A stretch of 64,000 nucleotides of DNA from Eopsaltria australis (GCA_034509425.1 JAVTVJ010000011.1:1860001-1924000); one strand, 5' to 3'; positions 36,701 through 49,925 are shown, counted from the first letter of the stretch. The notes: a model not told the origin generated them from the sequence alone. Program-made: numbers and translations.

Positions 36701-39332
36701 AAATTTGATAAGGCTTTTCCAAATTTATTATAATTATTTGTAGTTGTCGTTAAATATTTGTTTTCAGTACATATACAAATATGGTTTAGAAGCCTGAATT
36801 CACTAGAGGATATTGAGAATGGAGACCTGAAAACCTGCATCACACAGAATATACTTGGTGATTACAGATATTAAATGCATTGGTTAAGAGTTTTAGAAAA
36901 TATATGAATTCCCAAAGATTGGATCTAAAATATAAATATATTCTCTGCTAGAATCAGGAGGGCTAATCATGTGGATAAACATAGGAACACATTTTTGAAA
37001 TTATTTTGATCTCCCACATAAACAATCTACACTTCTAATAAAAAAGGTTACAGAGTATAGGAAGATTTTCAATATAAAAACTCATTTAGAAAGGTTTCCA
37101 AGTCTTGATTTAAGTACCTTCTTTGAGTTCCAGACTCTAAAAAAATCTATCTAAAGATAGATTTGTATTTATAAAAACAAATAAAACATTTTCAAAAATC
37201 TAAGATGAAGAACAAGGAATATAAATTAGATATAGTTTAGTAACTTTTTTTCTGTAGTAGGAGGGCCTATCATTCTTATATCAGAAGAGTTTTTCTCTTA
37301 CAAAACTAAAGTTAAAAACCCAGAAAATTCATACAAAGTGTCATTTTAAAAGTATTATGGTTTATGTGAAAGAAGTCTATCTACAATCATAGGCTATGTG
37401 ACCACTGGAGTATGACTGTGGCAATGTTAACATGTGTGTGGAAATGTGTTGATAGATACCTAAGGTAAGAGTCATTTTCATTACTGATTACTCACAAAGT
37501 TATCTAGGAGTGGGTAAGGAATGCCCCCAAGACATGACCTACCCAAATCAGATTCCTTTCTTGAGAAAGAATTGCTCCCTTTGCAGGCAATGGATTTGAG
37601 TGACTGTAGAAAACGGAAGAAATTTGGATGTAATATATAGAGGAACAACAACAAAAATTCTATCTCTAGGTATGTACATATACACATTTACTTATTGCTT
37701 TTACCCAATGCTCCTTAACTGAAAAAGCAGAGGCAGGCCTTCACTCTTGAATAGTACATGAAAACCACACTGCTAAACCCCCACGTGACTCTTTGAAAGC
37801 ATACCCCATGGCGATAGGCTTTCATAGCTCAGCTTCCAAGGAGGCTAAGCCCCATTCAGAAACCCAAATTATCAATTTCTCTTGTTTGGAAAGCTTGAAC
37901 AATTCAGGGAGATAAACATACTTCTGACCCATTGCCTAGTGATGCCTATTCTAAAAACTTGTCCTCAGTGGAAGTCACTGTGAAACAAAATGCTATGACA
38001 CTTCAGGGTTGTGTAGTTATGGACTGAAGTTATAATGGTCCTGAAATACACTTCAGGCTCTGTGCTCTAAGCTTGCAGAACACCAGCTCACCTCATTGAA
38101 ATCACGTTAATCCTCAAAAAAGCAGGAGCAGTCAATGGCACTAAGGCTTCAAATATGAATGATCAAGAACATGTGAAGTTTCTGAAAGAATATTGTCTCA
38201 GTGGGAGGACTTAAGGAAGCAATGATCTATAATCCCTTGAATGATTGTCCTTTTTAAGGAAAATTGGTCCAAATGCCTCTTGGGATATATTATTATAGTT
38301 GAACCTTTATTTTGTCTTCTTATTTTCAGAATGAACAAGAAAGAATTATCTTTTTTTCCTCCTTGAAATAACGAAAAGAATCAAATGGCCTAGTGGATTA
38401 TACACCCTCTTGAACTCGATTCCCAGGAAGAATACAAATGTTTTGCATTTGTTATTTTGACCACCTTAAACTATACCATTTTTATCAATGTAATTTAAAC
38501 ATCAGGGTCAAATATACAGACAGTCCATGTACAGGTCTTACATATGACATATCAGGTAATCTGTGTGATTTGTCAGATACTCGGTATTGGAGTCTTTTTA
38601 AAATTATCTTATTAACCCTCTGGGCATCTGTGCGGAAATCATGTTAAGAACTTTTTCTCTTAGTTCTCCTTGATAACAGGCCCAGAGAAGTTGTAATAGA
38701 CTAGAGGATTAAATTTTCCCTTGTGGGTTAGGAAAGGAGCCTGTTCCACTGCATTCTCTGACATTAAAGAAAGCATGACCCATCACATTTCTGCTGATTT
38801 CGAGAAATTAAAATGTTTTGCCCAGACACCTCAGAATTTGATTTTATCCTGGGTTGTTCTGATTTATTTAAGAAGTCTTAACAAAAGACAGACAAAAGAA
38901 ACACTGGATATTTGGGAACAAAAATTATTTGTGGCCTAGATTGTTCTACCCCACATGCTTTTGGAAATAGGTTGTGATCAAATTGTTTAGGGTGTTAATA
39001 AGGAATGGCTTTTGGTGCTGCCCTTCTACTGATGAACAAATATGTTTGGCAACTCTGAAGCCATCCGTCAGCCAGATAGGGGGAAGCTCCATGGGGGAGG
39101 TGTTGCTTTGACAATGCCTGCAGCTCTTGCTTGAATTGAATGGATTGTACATCTGGCTGCCTACAACTATATCACACGACATGGCACAACCTCTTTGTCT
39201 CCCTGCCTCCCACACCCTACCTCTCCACTCCCCATTTATTCTGGGTCTGAATCTGCAGCTGTGACACAGACTTCACGGTGCAAATGTGGGTAGAGTCTCC
39301 CTCCACTGCCTGCTAAGAATTGTTTAGCAGAA
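33791..39332. other. Non-coding DNA
   Basis: AT-rich, no recognised transposon or gene. The 108-codon minus-strand frame at 36,142-36,468 lacks recognisable domains and overlaps another open frame on the same strand. A short palindrome at 37,143 is listed separately. Confidence 0.6.
37143..37164. repeat. Perfect 10-bp palindrome
   Basis: AAATCTATCT and its reverse complement AGATAGATTT, separated by AA. Cruciform-capable but short; possibly a chance feature of AT-rich DNA. Confidence 0.85.
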
Positions 39333-39625
39333 ATGTGGCTGCTGTCCAGACGTCTGTTCTTGTCTCATCTTGTACTTCTGTTTAGACCTTTTGATCTCGT
39401 TCCTGCCTCTGTTGTTTTGTTTGTTTTACTTCTTGTCCCAAGAATCCTGTTGCTTTTTTGGTCTCTGAGGCCTTTCCTTCAGTTGCAGAGCCAGTCTATT
39501 TGGTCTGTCCAAGGCCTCCACCAGGCTGCAAATAGGTTATCCAGCTGGTAACTGCAGTTATCCATCACACCAAAGGACAACTGTGGCAATAAAGCCTACA
39601 ACTGGGAGATCTCTTTGACTCCCAG
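39333..39625 (+). other. Leu-rich ORF followed by AATAAA and a stem-loop
   Basis: A 72-codon frame (39,333-39,551) encodes a very hydrophobic, Leu-rich peptide beginning MWLLSRRLFLSHLVLLF. It is followed 37 bases later by a canonical polyadenylation signal (AATAAA, 39,588-39,593). Next comes a 7-bp stem-loop (CTGGGAG/CTCCCAG, 39,602-39,625) and then GT-rich sequence, as at mRNA 3' ends. The T-rich coding strand makes Leu/Phe-rich frames likely by chance. It could be the 3' end of an unannotated transcript or an LTR relic; I recognise neither. Confidence 0.12.
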
Positions 39626-42600
39626 ATTTAAGAAGATATTTTGTGTTCAGCATTGGCCAACATTATTAATGTCTTTGAAATGTTATGTATTGTCTGGACC
39701 CTTGAAAGATTTTTAAAATTTTATTTGATTTTGTTTTCTTGGCTATAGCATAGTTTGTAATCACTTTTTTTTTTCCTTTCAGCAAGTGTGAATTATTTTG
39801 CACTAATAACTATGGAAAATCAGCTTTGGTTTTTTTAATGAAAAACAGACTGATTTTTACTCTGAGGATTCTGATAAAGTAACTTGTATGCAAAACAGTC
39901 TGTGTTTTTTCATAAAGCATATCCACTAAAACTTAAAAAAAGGCTTAATTATTTGTAGGCAACAAGAAGGTTACTCAAGATTTTTTTAATTTCAATTTTG
40001 ATTTTTATCTCAAAATGTGTATTGTAGGTTGAGTGATTGCAATGAAGCACTATTGGAAATTCTGAGTAATCGATGAAAAAATCAATTGGAACACAAATGG
40101 AAAAGGGGTGAGGCATTATGTACTTTATTTACCAAAACAATACACTGAGTCTGAAGGAATGTACTGTATTGACAGAATACTACGGTATTTTCTTCAGAAT
40201 ATATCACTGCAATAAAAGATAACACCGTGGTGAGAGCAATTGGCCAGTGACAGAAAGAAGAGCGTACACAGTTAAAGCAATCTTCACTGTTGTCCTGCTG
40301 GACTGTCTCCTAACTGTCCCTGTGCACAGCCTAGTAAGAGACATTTAGAGAAACTTGTGATTTATCAAACTTACAGGTTTTTTTTCCTTGCCTACAATGA
40401 AGAGCAGGAAGATGTAATAGGACTGTCCCCAGTACACTCTTGGGAAAATGAGGAGAGAGGAGAAGCATTTTGTTCTCTGGTTTAAAGATGCTCTCTTTCA
40501 AAGAAGGGTCATGGTTGCTTCTTAGCAATGACATCTTTTTTCAAAATTCGAGTCAAACAGTGCTGTCTTCAAAAATCCTACACCTCAATACCTTTATGCA
40601 GACATAAAATTCAGTAGTGTTTTTCCTTGACACTGTGCTATACATTTACACAAGCAGAACTACCACAGGATCTCGCAGCTTAAAAAGGCATATACACACA
40701 CTGACTTTCTGTCTAAGGTGCCTGAAGCTTTTCAATTCTTAAGCTTTGGCCAAAGGTTTCACTGAAATGTTGCATCTCAATAGCAGCAGCAAGTATAAAT
40801 CAGCAGTCTATTTTTCAGCCAGTTTTACCAAAGCAGAGATTTCTGAAATGTGTTCAGTGCTTAGGATAAAGTAATCATTTTTTTCCACAAAATTTTTCAT
40901 GATCACTGTTATGCTCTTTTACTAAGGACTCTCCCTTTATTATTGGTATAAGAAAATCCAGTATAAAGTGCAGACAGTGCCTAAGCCATATGAGAGACTC
41001 CTAACAAGTTAGTCTAGTCCACAAAGGACATATGACTAAGCTTAGTGATGAATATATGTAGAAGCTGAACTACTTCAAAGACTCTTGATGGCAGTTTTTT
41101 AGTGTCTTCCATGCAGTTTAGTGAAGTTTAGTGAAGTTCTAACATATCACTAATGCCTCTCAAAGACAAATTCAGGATTGATCTTTTTTCCTCTCTGCTT
41201 TTGATGGTCAGTAATCAACAGTGTGTGAAAACACAGAAGAAAAAGGAAAGCAAAAGCAAAAAACAAAGGTAAAATCATTCAGATCAGAGTGCTACTGGAT
41301 AAAGACAGTAACATCTGTTTCTATGACTGAGAACTTATGCTTTTTAATTTGTGTTACCTCTACTGCAGTTTTGAATCCTTTAAACTTTTTACAAGTTTTC
41401 ATATTTTTAATTGAATAATTTTATGAAAGCATGGAAGTGGATAATTTTTGACAGAGAGTGAATCTATTTAAATAATTATATTATTTAAATATAATAATAC
41501 TTGTAGAGGTGCGACACACAAGAATGACCAGCTTAGAGATGTCAAAAGAGCTTGTGACCTTTAAGAAAAAGGGCCAGAGGTTTTCTTGAAAAGTATAAGT
41601 CTACTTACGATATAAATATCAGGAAGGAAGTCCCACAGCAGTTTAGCAGTCATCACCATCTCTGAATTGCTGGTAGTTTAGAGCAACTAACTTTGTTGCA
41701 CAAAGTCTGATCTCATATGTATGTACCATCACAAAGTACTTCACTGTTGGATGTAATATTGGAGCTAGCTTGTGTGCAAGGTGTTTGAAACATGCTATTC
41801 TAGTGTCACTGGCTTACTCAGAAAAAGCAAATTCTCAAATTAAACTACTGCAAGAGCCAGTCATCCTGCATTTGTAGCACAAAGAAAGTGGGTTGAAAAA
41901 TGAACAACAACAAGTAATGCTTTTTGAATAACAGGCACTTCTAGAAAAACCAAAGACAGAGGATTTATACTGGTTTGCTAACTACACCTAATCCTGACAT
42001 TCATGACCTCTGCGAGAGGAAAAACATGTAGAAATACATCTGGAATACAGTATAGACACAATCTTTTAAGTCTTCTTCAGGACAGCTTGCTTGAAGCTTG
42101 CCTTTGTGAATTGTTTTATTCCCCATCATTATTACACAAATAAGAGACATTCTAGGTCAACCATGACTCCATAGAGAGACCTAGCTGGGATGTGCCTCCC
42201 TGAGAAGAGCTCAGCACAGAGTCTGTCTTCCAGAAAGGCTTGTATGTCTGGTACAAACGGGACAGACTGCAGGAGCCCCATCTGTTGCAATGAGTCATCA
42301 CTTTGCGCCTCCCAGCAGGATCAACACCTGTTAGCAGGGCAAGAAGAAAAAGCTGCCAGCCTGTTCCATGACAATAATCTCTGTGCACATTGTACGGCCA
42401 AATCATAAACATGAGATTGCAATAAAATGCAACATCTCCATAAATCTGTCATCTGACGGATACGGCTGCAAATGCCTGTATCTCACCCTTCTGTGCAAAA
42501 CTCCTAACTCAGCGTTATCAACAAACTCAGAAAGCCAACACTTACAAAACCAGCAAGTATCAGCAGAGTCAGCTATTGGAAGTGCATGCAGGTAGGAATT

Positions 42601-44039
42601 CTTTTGTGGCACTTTTGTTTATTTTAAATATCACACCCTGTCCCAGATTGAACATTAGCCATTTTTGTATTTTTCTTTATTCACTCTCTGCTATTCATTA
42701 GGCTTTTAAAAAAAACCCCTATGTTCAGCTTCACAGTTTCAGTTCCTTAGATATGCCTGCTAAATTCACTTTTTGGTTTAATGCTCTTTGGGGAAAGATT
42801 TTAATTAAACTATGATAGGTAAGTTGCATGACATTTCCTGAAGATTAAGTCTGGGGAAAGTCAGAAGTTCTTGGTTGCACCCTAAACAGGGAGATGCATC
42901 TCATCAGGATTTACCAAAAATGCTTTGTGTTTGCTGAATTCCTTTTGCAAAAACAGAAGAAACACTAGATAAAGTATGATTTCCTAGCAGAGTGTGAAAT
43001 TTTAATAATTTTTCTCAGTTTTTAATTTTGAGGCACAGCATTTGTGTCATATTGATGATAGCTTCTGAGTGTAACTAGCTACTGAATTTTTCCTCTTGCT
43101 ATACAAGGCTACTGTATGACTGTGAGTACTGGGGGATGCAGCAGCCAGAATCAGGATCAGGACCCCACTGGGGTGGGGTGGAGCATTGTGGGTAAAGGAG
43201 AGCCTAAAAAGAAAAACTGCATTCATTTATCTGTGCTAAGAGGTTTTAGGGGAAAGTGAAAGACTGAACAAAAACTTGTTCTTTAATTTAATTCTGGGGT
43301 TTGAGGTTAGGAATACATAGGGTATTTTCAAAGACAGGAGACTGTTGAAATTCTTGGCTTAAGTGGAGGGAATTTTGCTGGAGTCATCTTTGTCTTACAG
43401 AAAGACTAAATATGATTTGCAATGTCCTATACATTAATAACTTAGCACTTAAAAGAATATATTGTTAAGGTGTATAAATGAACCACATTAAAAATAGCAA
43501 TTAGAATTCTCACTTCAATAAGGCTTCAATATTTGGCTTTATATGAGTTTTTAAATGCATAGGTGTAGCATAAAATTAATATAAACTCAGTGTGAAAATT
43601 GACGAATAGTAAAGCTGAGACCTGATCAGTATTAATGATTGCTGATGAGCAATTACCATGACTTTATCCAGAGAAGAATCTTACATTCCAGAAGCCACTT
43701 GAATCATATTTACTTAGACACTTCCAATAAAATCCTATCCAGCTCTAGTGCTCTTTAGGCTCTCTGGCCTGCTATGTGATTGGGTGGAAAGGTGAAATCT
43801 CTGAGACAATTACATTTGAAAGAGTTTGTGAAAATAGTGACTAGTGGAGGAGGGAGAATTCTAGGTGACCTGACTGAAGAAAAGGCTTCCAGGTGAGTTC
43901 ACAGCTTCTTAGAAATTCCCTAGTGATAAAAACTTTCTAAGTGTTTGAAACATCTCTTTGAAACAGAGGGCATGGAAGATTACAGGTGCCTGCCTTGTCT
44001 GGGTGTCAAGCTGAAATAGTCCTTTTTCTCAGAATCCTC
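39626..44039. other. Non-coding DNA
   Basis: Mostly AT-rich. A moderately GC-rich, repeat-free interval at 42,150-42,600 has overlapping open frames on both strands but no recognisable domain. No transposon is recognised. The palindrome at 41,466 is listed separately. Confidence 0.55.
41466..41490. repeat. AT-only inverted repeat, 11-bp arms
   Basis: ATTTAAATAAT / ATTATTTAAAT around a 3-base centre. It could extrude as a cruciform or act as a local unwinding site; no function is shown. Confidence 0.85.
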
Positions 44040-44530
44040 TGGTCACAGAGACTGTGGCTCCTCAAACACAGAGCAGACACCTTCTAAATTGGAGGGAAGT
44101 GATGCAGCTGGGAAGCAACTGCTGTCATGTAACTTGGGAGCTTCTGAACTATATAGGGCAGGTGGGAAACAGTCTGCTAGACCTCTTGGGGTCTTGGCCC
44201 CCAGCCACAGTGTGTCTGCACCTGACACAGAGCTCTTGGCTCCAAGGACTGAGACACAGACGCACAGGAGATGAGGCAGCACTAATTTCTCTAATGAGAG
44301 AGGCATTTGTTTTATCACACTTTGCTGCAAGAGAGAGAGTCCTGCAGGGTCAGACTACTGCCATTTGCCACAGAAGAGCATTCAGAGCTCTTAACTCCAA
44401 TTGTGCTCCTGTGGAGTCTCCATTCAGGCTTGTCCTGGAGACTTAGAGGGCAATTTAACCTGCTATGCGGCATGCAAGAACTTGCTTTATGTGACCTGCA
44501 GGCCATTAATGGCTCTGGCTTGTATTAACT
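44040..44530. other. Moderately GC-rich unique block, many open frames
   Basis: The longest plus-strand frame here is 130 codons (44,054-44,446), but the other plus frames and the minus strand are open too, which points to low stop-codon density and not to a gene. An acceptor-like CCTTTTTCTCAG ends at 44,032. The frame after it could run to a weak donor (CAG/GTGGGA near 44,162). The peptides match no family I know. No repeat recognised. Confidence 0.3.
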
Positions 44531-46499
44531 AACCGTAGTAATTCAGAAATTAACAGAGAAATGTAAATTTAAAAGAAAGAAACACAGATGAATAAAAATA
44601 CATAGGTGTTGAGGGCCTTGGGTTTCCTAGTGTAGGCTGGGGAATAAGACAGTGGCTGGTCCTAGCTTAGGCACTGTTTATCATGTAAATCAATTGCATC
44701 AAGTGGAAATAGCTCTTAAAAACTCCTGCCTAACAGAAATGGAACTCGATGGTTTAAACTTCCATGAACCTATTTCAAGGCTGTCTGGAGCTTAAAATAC
44801 TGATCATGCTGTGAATTGGAGTATTTTTTTTCTTGTCCACATTGTTAACTCCTTGGAGTCGCTGGCTAGCAACTCATAAAGTCAGATTATTATCTGACAA
44901 AATTTTGCTTGTTTTCAGTTTTCCACGACTTTCTAAGGATACATTTATAAAGCTTTATAGTTTCCATTAATGTGTCTTCTCTCTTGAGTTCGTAGTGGTG
45001 ACACCCTGGATTGTAAACTAAAAAAATCTTCCTTATATATTGGGCAAGCTCTAATCACAATTGGTTAGTTATGGGAAGTGGAGATTCTGTAGCACAATGG
45101 AGTTGATGTCTCCCCTTTCCTCCTCTATCACACTTCGAGTCTGGTACTTGGTTCAGTCCCTCTACGGATGCCTCAGCACAATTTCACCTGTAGGGCTTTT
45201 CTCTCTTTTTTTTTTTTTCTTTCTGAATTAGACCTCTATTATTTTTTTTCTTAATTTTTTTACTTATGACTTGACAGACACTGGAATTCACTGTGACCTT
45301 TAATTTTTTAATGACACAGCATGTGGTAATCATGTTCAGATCCATTGCAGACATCTACAATGAAATTTGCTTCTTTAAGTAGCTGAGTGTACTTTCCTCT
45401 GCTGTTCAAATGAGACAGAAAACACAAGACAACTATTATTTTAGTCATCCATTTTACTTCTATTGGTAAGATAAGGCATTTGATAGCTTTGTACAAAAGT
45501 TTCAAGCTGTTTGGTTAGCTCTTTTCCACTAAATCAACTAATTTAATGGGCACACTAATAAATAAGTATATCTGGACCTTTTTTTCATCAAAAAATAGGT
45601 AGTAGATGAGATTCTGAACCATGTAAATGCCACAGTCCTGATGAAAAGTAAGTTTTGGATAATACAGATGCATAGTGTCACACTCAAATTCTGCATATAT
45701 GCATAAGAAATTGCCTGAGTGTCAGTCCTATCAGCAGCCCTTAGTCTCTGTATGAAACTAAGCTGAGCATTGAAAGAAAACATGAACTCTCACACTTAGT
45801 CAGCTTGAAACATGTTCTTGTTTCAGCAGGAAAAGTTCATTCCAGACATGTGAGGTGCATCTCACGTGTTTGTTATTCACTGAACCTTTAAGCAGGTATT
45901 TTTGCTGGAATATTTCACTAGAGAATAAGTCACATATTCAAAATAATAAAATGAGTTGAGTTTTATGCATTAATTTGAGAAACTCATTTATATGGTTCCC
46001 ATCAGATTATATTATTTACTGGATTAAAAATGTAGATAGAAATCCTTGTTTAATTTTGTATTTAATATTTCATCTAGGCAATTTTATTTTAAGAACAATG
46101 GGGAATTCCCTGAGTAAAGACCAAACAAACAAACAGAGGAAAAACAGTTGTTCATCTGAAGAAGAGGAATCTGACACATCATTTTGGAGGGGACACAAGA
46201 GTGAGCTGGTTTCTCTTATATAGAAGTTCAACCCGGACATCAAGAATAGTCAGAGGCCTTAAAAATCCACAGGGAAAATATTTTCTAATTGATTTTTTAA
46301 TATTGATGGGCATAACTGGGGTGGACCTAGAAAAACACAGGCTAAAGCTATCTAGAAGAAAAAATTTAATAACAGAGAACTGTAAAAATAATGATTGCTT
46401 CCTCGGTTTATTTCTGTTGGTGGTGCTTGTTTGCTCTCTATAATATTCAAGGAATGTTCCTACTCCTTTCCATTAATAATTTACTTTGTGACCATATAT
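44531..46499. other. Non-coding DNA
   Basis: AT-rich with a T run at 45,206-45,218. At 45,085-45,175 there is a faint A-box/B-box arrangement (TAGCACAATGGAG and GGTTCAGTCCC) that does not fold as a tRNA. No gene recognised. Confidence 0.5.
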
Positions 46500-46680
46500 T
46501 TATAATACTTCAAGCATTTACATTCTATTCACGCTGTATTGCTATTTTAATGCAAATGATTATCAAATAATGACTTTCTACTTAAGAAATAATTCCCATT
46601 GTTGCATGGTCTGCATCTGATAATTGAATATGACTAAAACTGTGCATCCAGAGCAGGAGGTGCAGATGTATAACAGGGAT
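46500..46680. promoter_or_regulatory. Possible conserved non-coding element (octamer)
   Basis: Has a perfect octamer ATGCAAAT (46,550-46,557) immediately followed by GATTATC, plus ATTGTTGCATGG and GATAATTGAATATGAC nearby. Motif content suggests enhancer-type sequence; this is inference only. Confidence 0.15.
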
Positions 46681-47229
46681 CAAAATCAATTATTGGCCTA
46701 CCTTGCCCACAACAAAAGTGAACTATTTCCACTGGCACATTTTTAATTAAAAAAAAAAAGACATAATTAATAATGCCATTAAAATTAAAACAAAAATTAT
46801 ACCATTAGTTCATTTTTTAGGTGAAAATCAGAGTAAAAGTCAGCCAAAGTAATTGTTTTTAAAAAATCACTAGATCCTCATATTTTATCTATCAACACAT
46901 AAAGCATATCTGAATGCAGATGGGCTTGTGAGATGAAAAGAAGAGTGCAGTTGTGAATTATGGAAAAAATTCTTCTTGCCTTCTGAGAGAAGTTTATGAC
47001 ATGGAAAACTATTGACTTCACAAATTTCTTCCACCAAGGAAACTGTTGTGATTTGTACACTTCTATTTCTATTGTTTTCCACCTTCCAACGTGCACACAG
47101 AGGCATGTACGTGTACACAGAGACATATTCACACAAAATACAGAGAAATTCTTTTTCAAATTTAACTCATTTGGTTTGAAATGAAAAGTATTTTTATAGG
47201 GTTTTTTTTGTCTTTCTGGTATCACTTTC

Positions 47230-47780
47230 TGTTACAAGGCACATGCTGCATAATCAGCCAACTACTCTGTAATTACATTGCAAAGACTATGTAAATACCT
47301 AATTATTTTCATGCAGATTACTTGATAATTATACTACCAGTTACAAAGTAATTCAAAGAATAATTACCATGTAACTTCCACTTTTTAGATGTGACGATAA
47401 GGCTTTGTTTTAAAGATATAGAGAAGTGCATAATTATCCCGGGGTTACATTCCACTCAGCTTGTCGATTATCCTATATTTACAGTATTATTATATGGCTA
47501 CTGGGCTCAGTATTGTGTTATCATAATTTAAAAAAAAGTCTTTGCTCTTTGCTTTATAACAAGTATTAGACAATGCCAGTGTTAATTTTTTCTACTTTCC
47601 TAGTAATTGCTCTGGATTTAAGATTATTTTTATGACTGTGAAGAAGGAAGTGTCTTTTTGTACTAAATTGTACTGGGATTTTTGAAAAATAAAATGACGT
47701 GGGCCCATATTCTTAAATGACACTTGGACACAAAAAAGCTTAATTAAGCCAAATGTAATTTTTTAATTTCTGGAATGGGT
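47230..47780. promoter_or_regulatory. Possible conserved enhancer-like element, TAATT-rich
   Basis: At least seven TAATT homeodomain cores occur between 47,268 and 47,530 (for example GTAATTACATT, CCTAATTATTTT, GAATAATTACCATG and GCATAATTATCCC). They are interspersed with GC-containing words instead of simple repeats. The block continues through AAAGCTTAATTAAGCC (47,737-47,752), which contains the palindrome GCTTAATTAAGC. Stop codons interrupt all frames. Dense, non-repetitive homeodomain motifs over 0.5 kb are characteristic of developmental enhancers in gene deserts. Conservation and activity cannot be judged from one sequence. Confidence 0.25.
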
Positions 47781-49679
47781 ACCAAAGGGTGTAGTTTATA
47801 AGAAGAGTGAGGTATTCCAGTAAAGATACTGTCCCTCCCATAGGCTAGACTAGAAGGAGAGATGGTGGGTCTCATCTACTTATCTCAGGGTAGAATAGTC
47901 TGCTCCCAGGAACTAGTGTTGTCTAATGAGGCCCTGATTTTTAACTGACAGCTTTGGGAACTCATTTTTCTTGCCTCAATAACAAACCAAGTAGAGCAAC
48001 CTTTTGTGATTGAACTTTCCAAGAAAGTTATCAACCCAAATTGCAACCAGGATGGACAAAAGCCTCTTGTGGCCCTATAAACAGCAGCCCTAAGTGACAC
48101 TCTTTAAACTCTCCTAGACCACAGAGGGCTGTGACTGGCAATGTTCCTCTGAGTGTGACACCCTTCAAAGCCAGTGAACTCTCAAGTTTGCTGTACTTGG
48201 AGGACCACCACCAACTGATGCCAACAGGGCTTGGGCTGATACTCTCCCTCCTCAAGTTCAATCTTTTTTTTTTTTTGAGAAGATGCAAAGGCATTCATTG
48301 TGATTACTTCACTGAAATCAGGGGGAATTTCTCATGGGTATACCTCGTACAGACTCTTCTAGGTCTGTGTGTGCAAGAGTGATTATGTTACAGTAAATGT
48401 ACTGTGTATGTTGTTCTCATAGACTCTGAAATGATTCTTATGACTGCCACACAGCAAAATTTTACCAGTGAGTTATTTTGCAGGTGAAAAAGGGCAAAGC
48501 AATATTTACATTGTCGTGAAGCCCGGAACAACCTTTGAAATTATTTTCATTAAAAGGTTGAACATGTTATGGTAGCTCAGTTATTTCAATGGTGATTACA
48601 GTGTATAAAATCTGTAAAAAACATTATCATGGGCATCAGGATCTGTTGCATCTAGTGAAAGGATGCAGAGAAAATTCCATGCATATAGGCATGCAAGATA
48701 TATCCTGAGTAGAGCAACTCACCTGAGATCTGCTATCCTAATTTTTTTCACTCAGGCAAAGAAACCTAGAGAAACATTCTTCCCTCTAGTTCTTGCCCAA
48801 TACAAATAACTCTGCTGAAATTACATCGCTGCTAGTGTGGTTTGGAGGGGGATTTGGTTCCAAAACATTCAACACGATTTTTACATAAAACCCTTTATAT
48901 ATCCAGTGTCCTACTCAGGCTCTTAATCAAGACTTGCCCATGTATATGTTGTTTTATAGTTTATAAAACAAAAAAAAGTCTTTCACCTATGTGTGTGTGT
49001 CTTTTTTATATCTCTCTCTATAAATACATACAAGTTTATTTGTATTTTTCTTGTATGTGCATGTACGTATCAGACAGTGGCTAATCTTAACTAGAAAACA
49101 CCCCATTGTAACTGAAAACTTGCTGTCAGACATCTTAGTATCATATGTCTAATCCACTCAAACTGCAAGACAGTATGTCCTGGGGCTCCCTGATAAGTTT
49201 CAACTGGTACCTTTCAGAAGCATCCCGCCTGCTGACACCCTGGAGCTGCTGAGCTCTGGTACAGGTGACAAAAGGGCCAAGCAAATCTGAGCTTCCAGGG
49301 AACCTCTTGGCTAATCTGTAAGAATATATTGACAAAACATTTTGTTCCATTAGACTGGAGGATAATCAGACCTAAGATAACTTTTTATGTGTTTTGAAAG
49401 TTTCAGTTTTTCCCATTCTTACTATGGCAGTAATCCAATACTTCAGTGTAAAATGTCAATGGGCTGTCAGTAACAGAGACACTGTGCCTATTTGGCAAGA
49501 CTTAGATAGGGCTTACTGCATTGTTTTAAAAATCCACTTGGGTTGTTAATTCCATCCCTTCTTAACCTGGCTGTTCAGATGTGGTGTTTTTTTGGGAATG
49601 ACGTCAGCCAGCTGGTATAGTAAATGATGAAGAGTAAGAGTTGGACCTTCCTACTCTCACTGGATACTGTTTCTTTTAG
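47781..49679. other. Non-coding DNA
   Basis: AT-rich to average composition; (TG)5 and TCTCTC patches near 48,990-49,020. Short frames on both strands, none with domain similarity. Confidence 0.5.
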
Positions 49680-49925
49680 AAAAAGCCAAATATATGAGAC
49701 ACATTCCTTGTATGCTGAGCCAACCTGTCCCTTTCTGCAGACCCTTCAAATCCATGTGCACAGTGAAAAGCACAAAGCTGCCCTGGGAAGGAGTGGGAAT
49801 CTGTTCCCGAAAGCAGTATTGGTCTCTGCAGCTGTTCAAATGATGCAAGCACTTGAGAGCCATGACTCACAGCACTGTTACTGGAGCAGTCCAGTCTTCC
49901 TGATGGTGAATGTCTCACTTGCTAG
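49680..49925 (+). other. Exon-shaped open segment, unidentified
   Basis: An open frame of 246 bases (phase 2 at both ends) lies between a good acceptor (ACTGTTTCTTTTAG, ending at 49,679) and a GTATGG donor (49,926). The deduced peptide starts KSQIYETHSLYAEP and ends VNVSLAR; no domain is recognised. Two minus-strand frames are open across the same interval, which lowers the weight of the observation. It may be chance. Confidence 0.13.

Noticed and set aside
45085..45175. A-box- and B-box-like words suggesting a tRNA or SINE head
   Set aside because: The spacing and arms do not form a cloverleaf and the B box lacks its invariant positions.
46098..46223. Short frame starting Met-Gly with a Ser/Glu-rich stretch, reminiscent of a retroviral Gag start
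   Set aside because: No LTR, primer-binding site or further Gag/Pol homology nearby; the resemblance is only a few residues.
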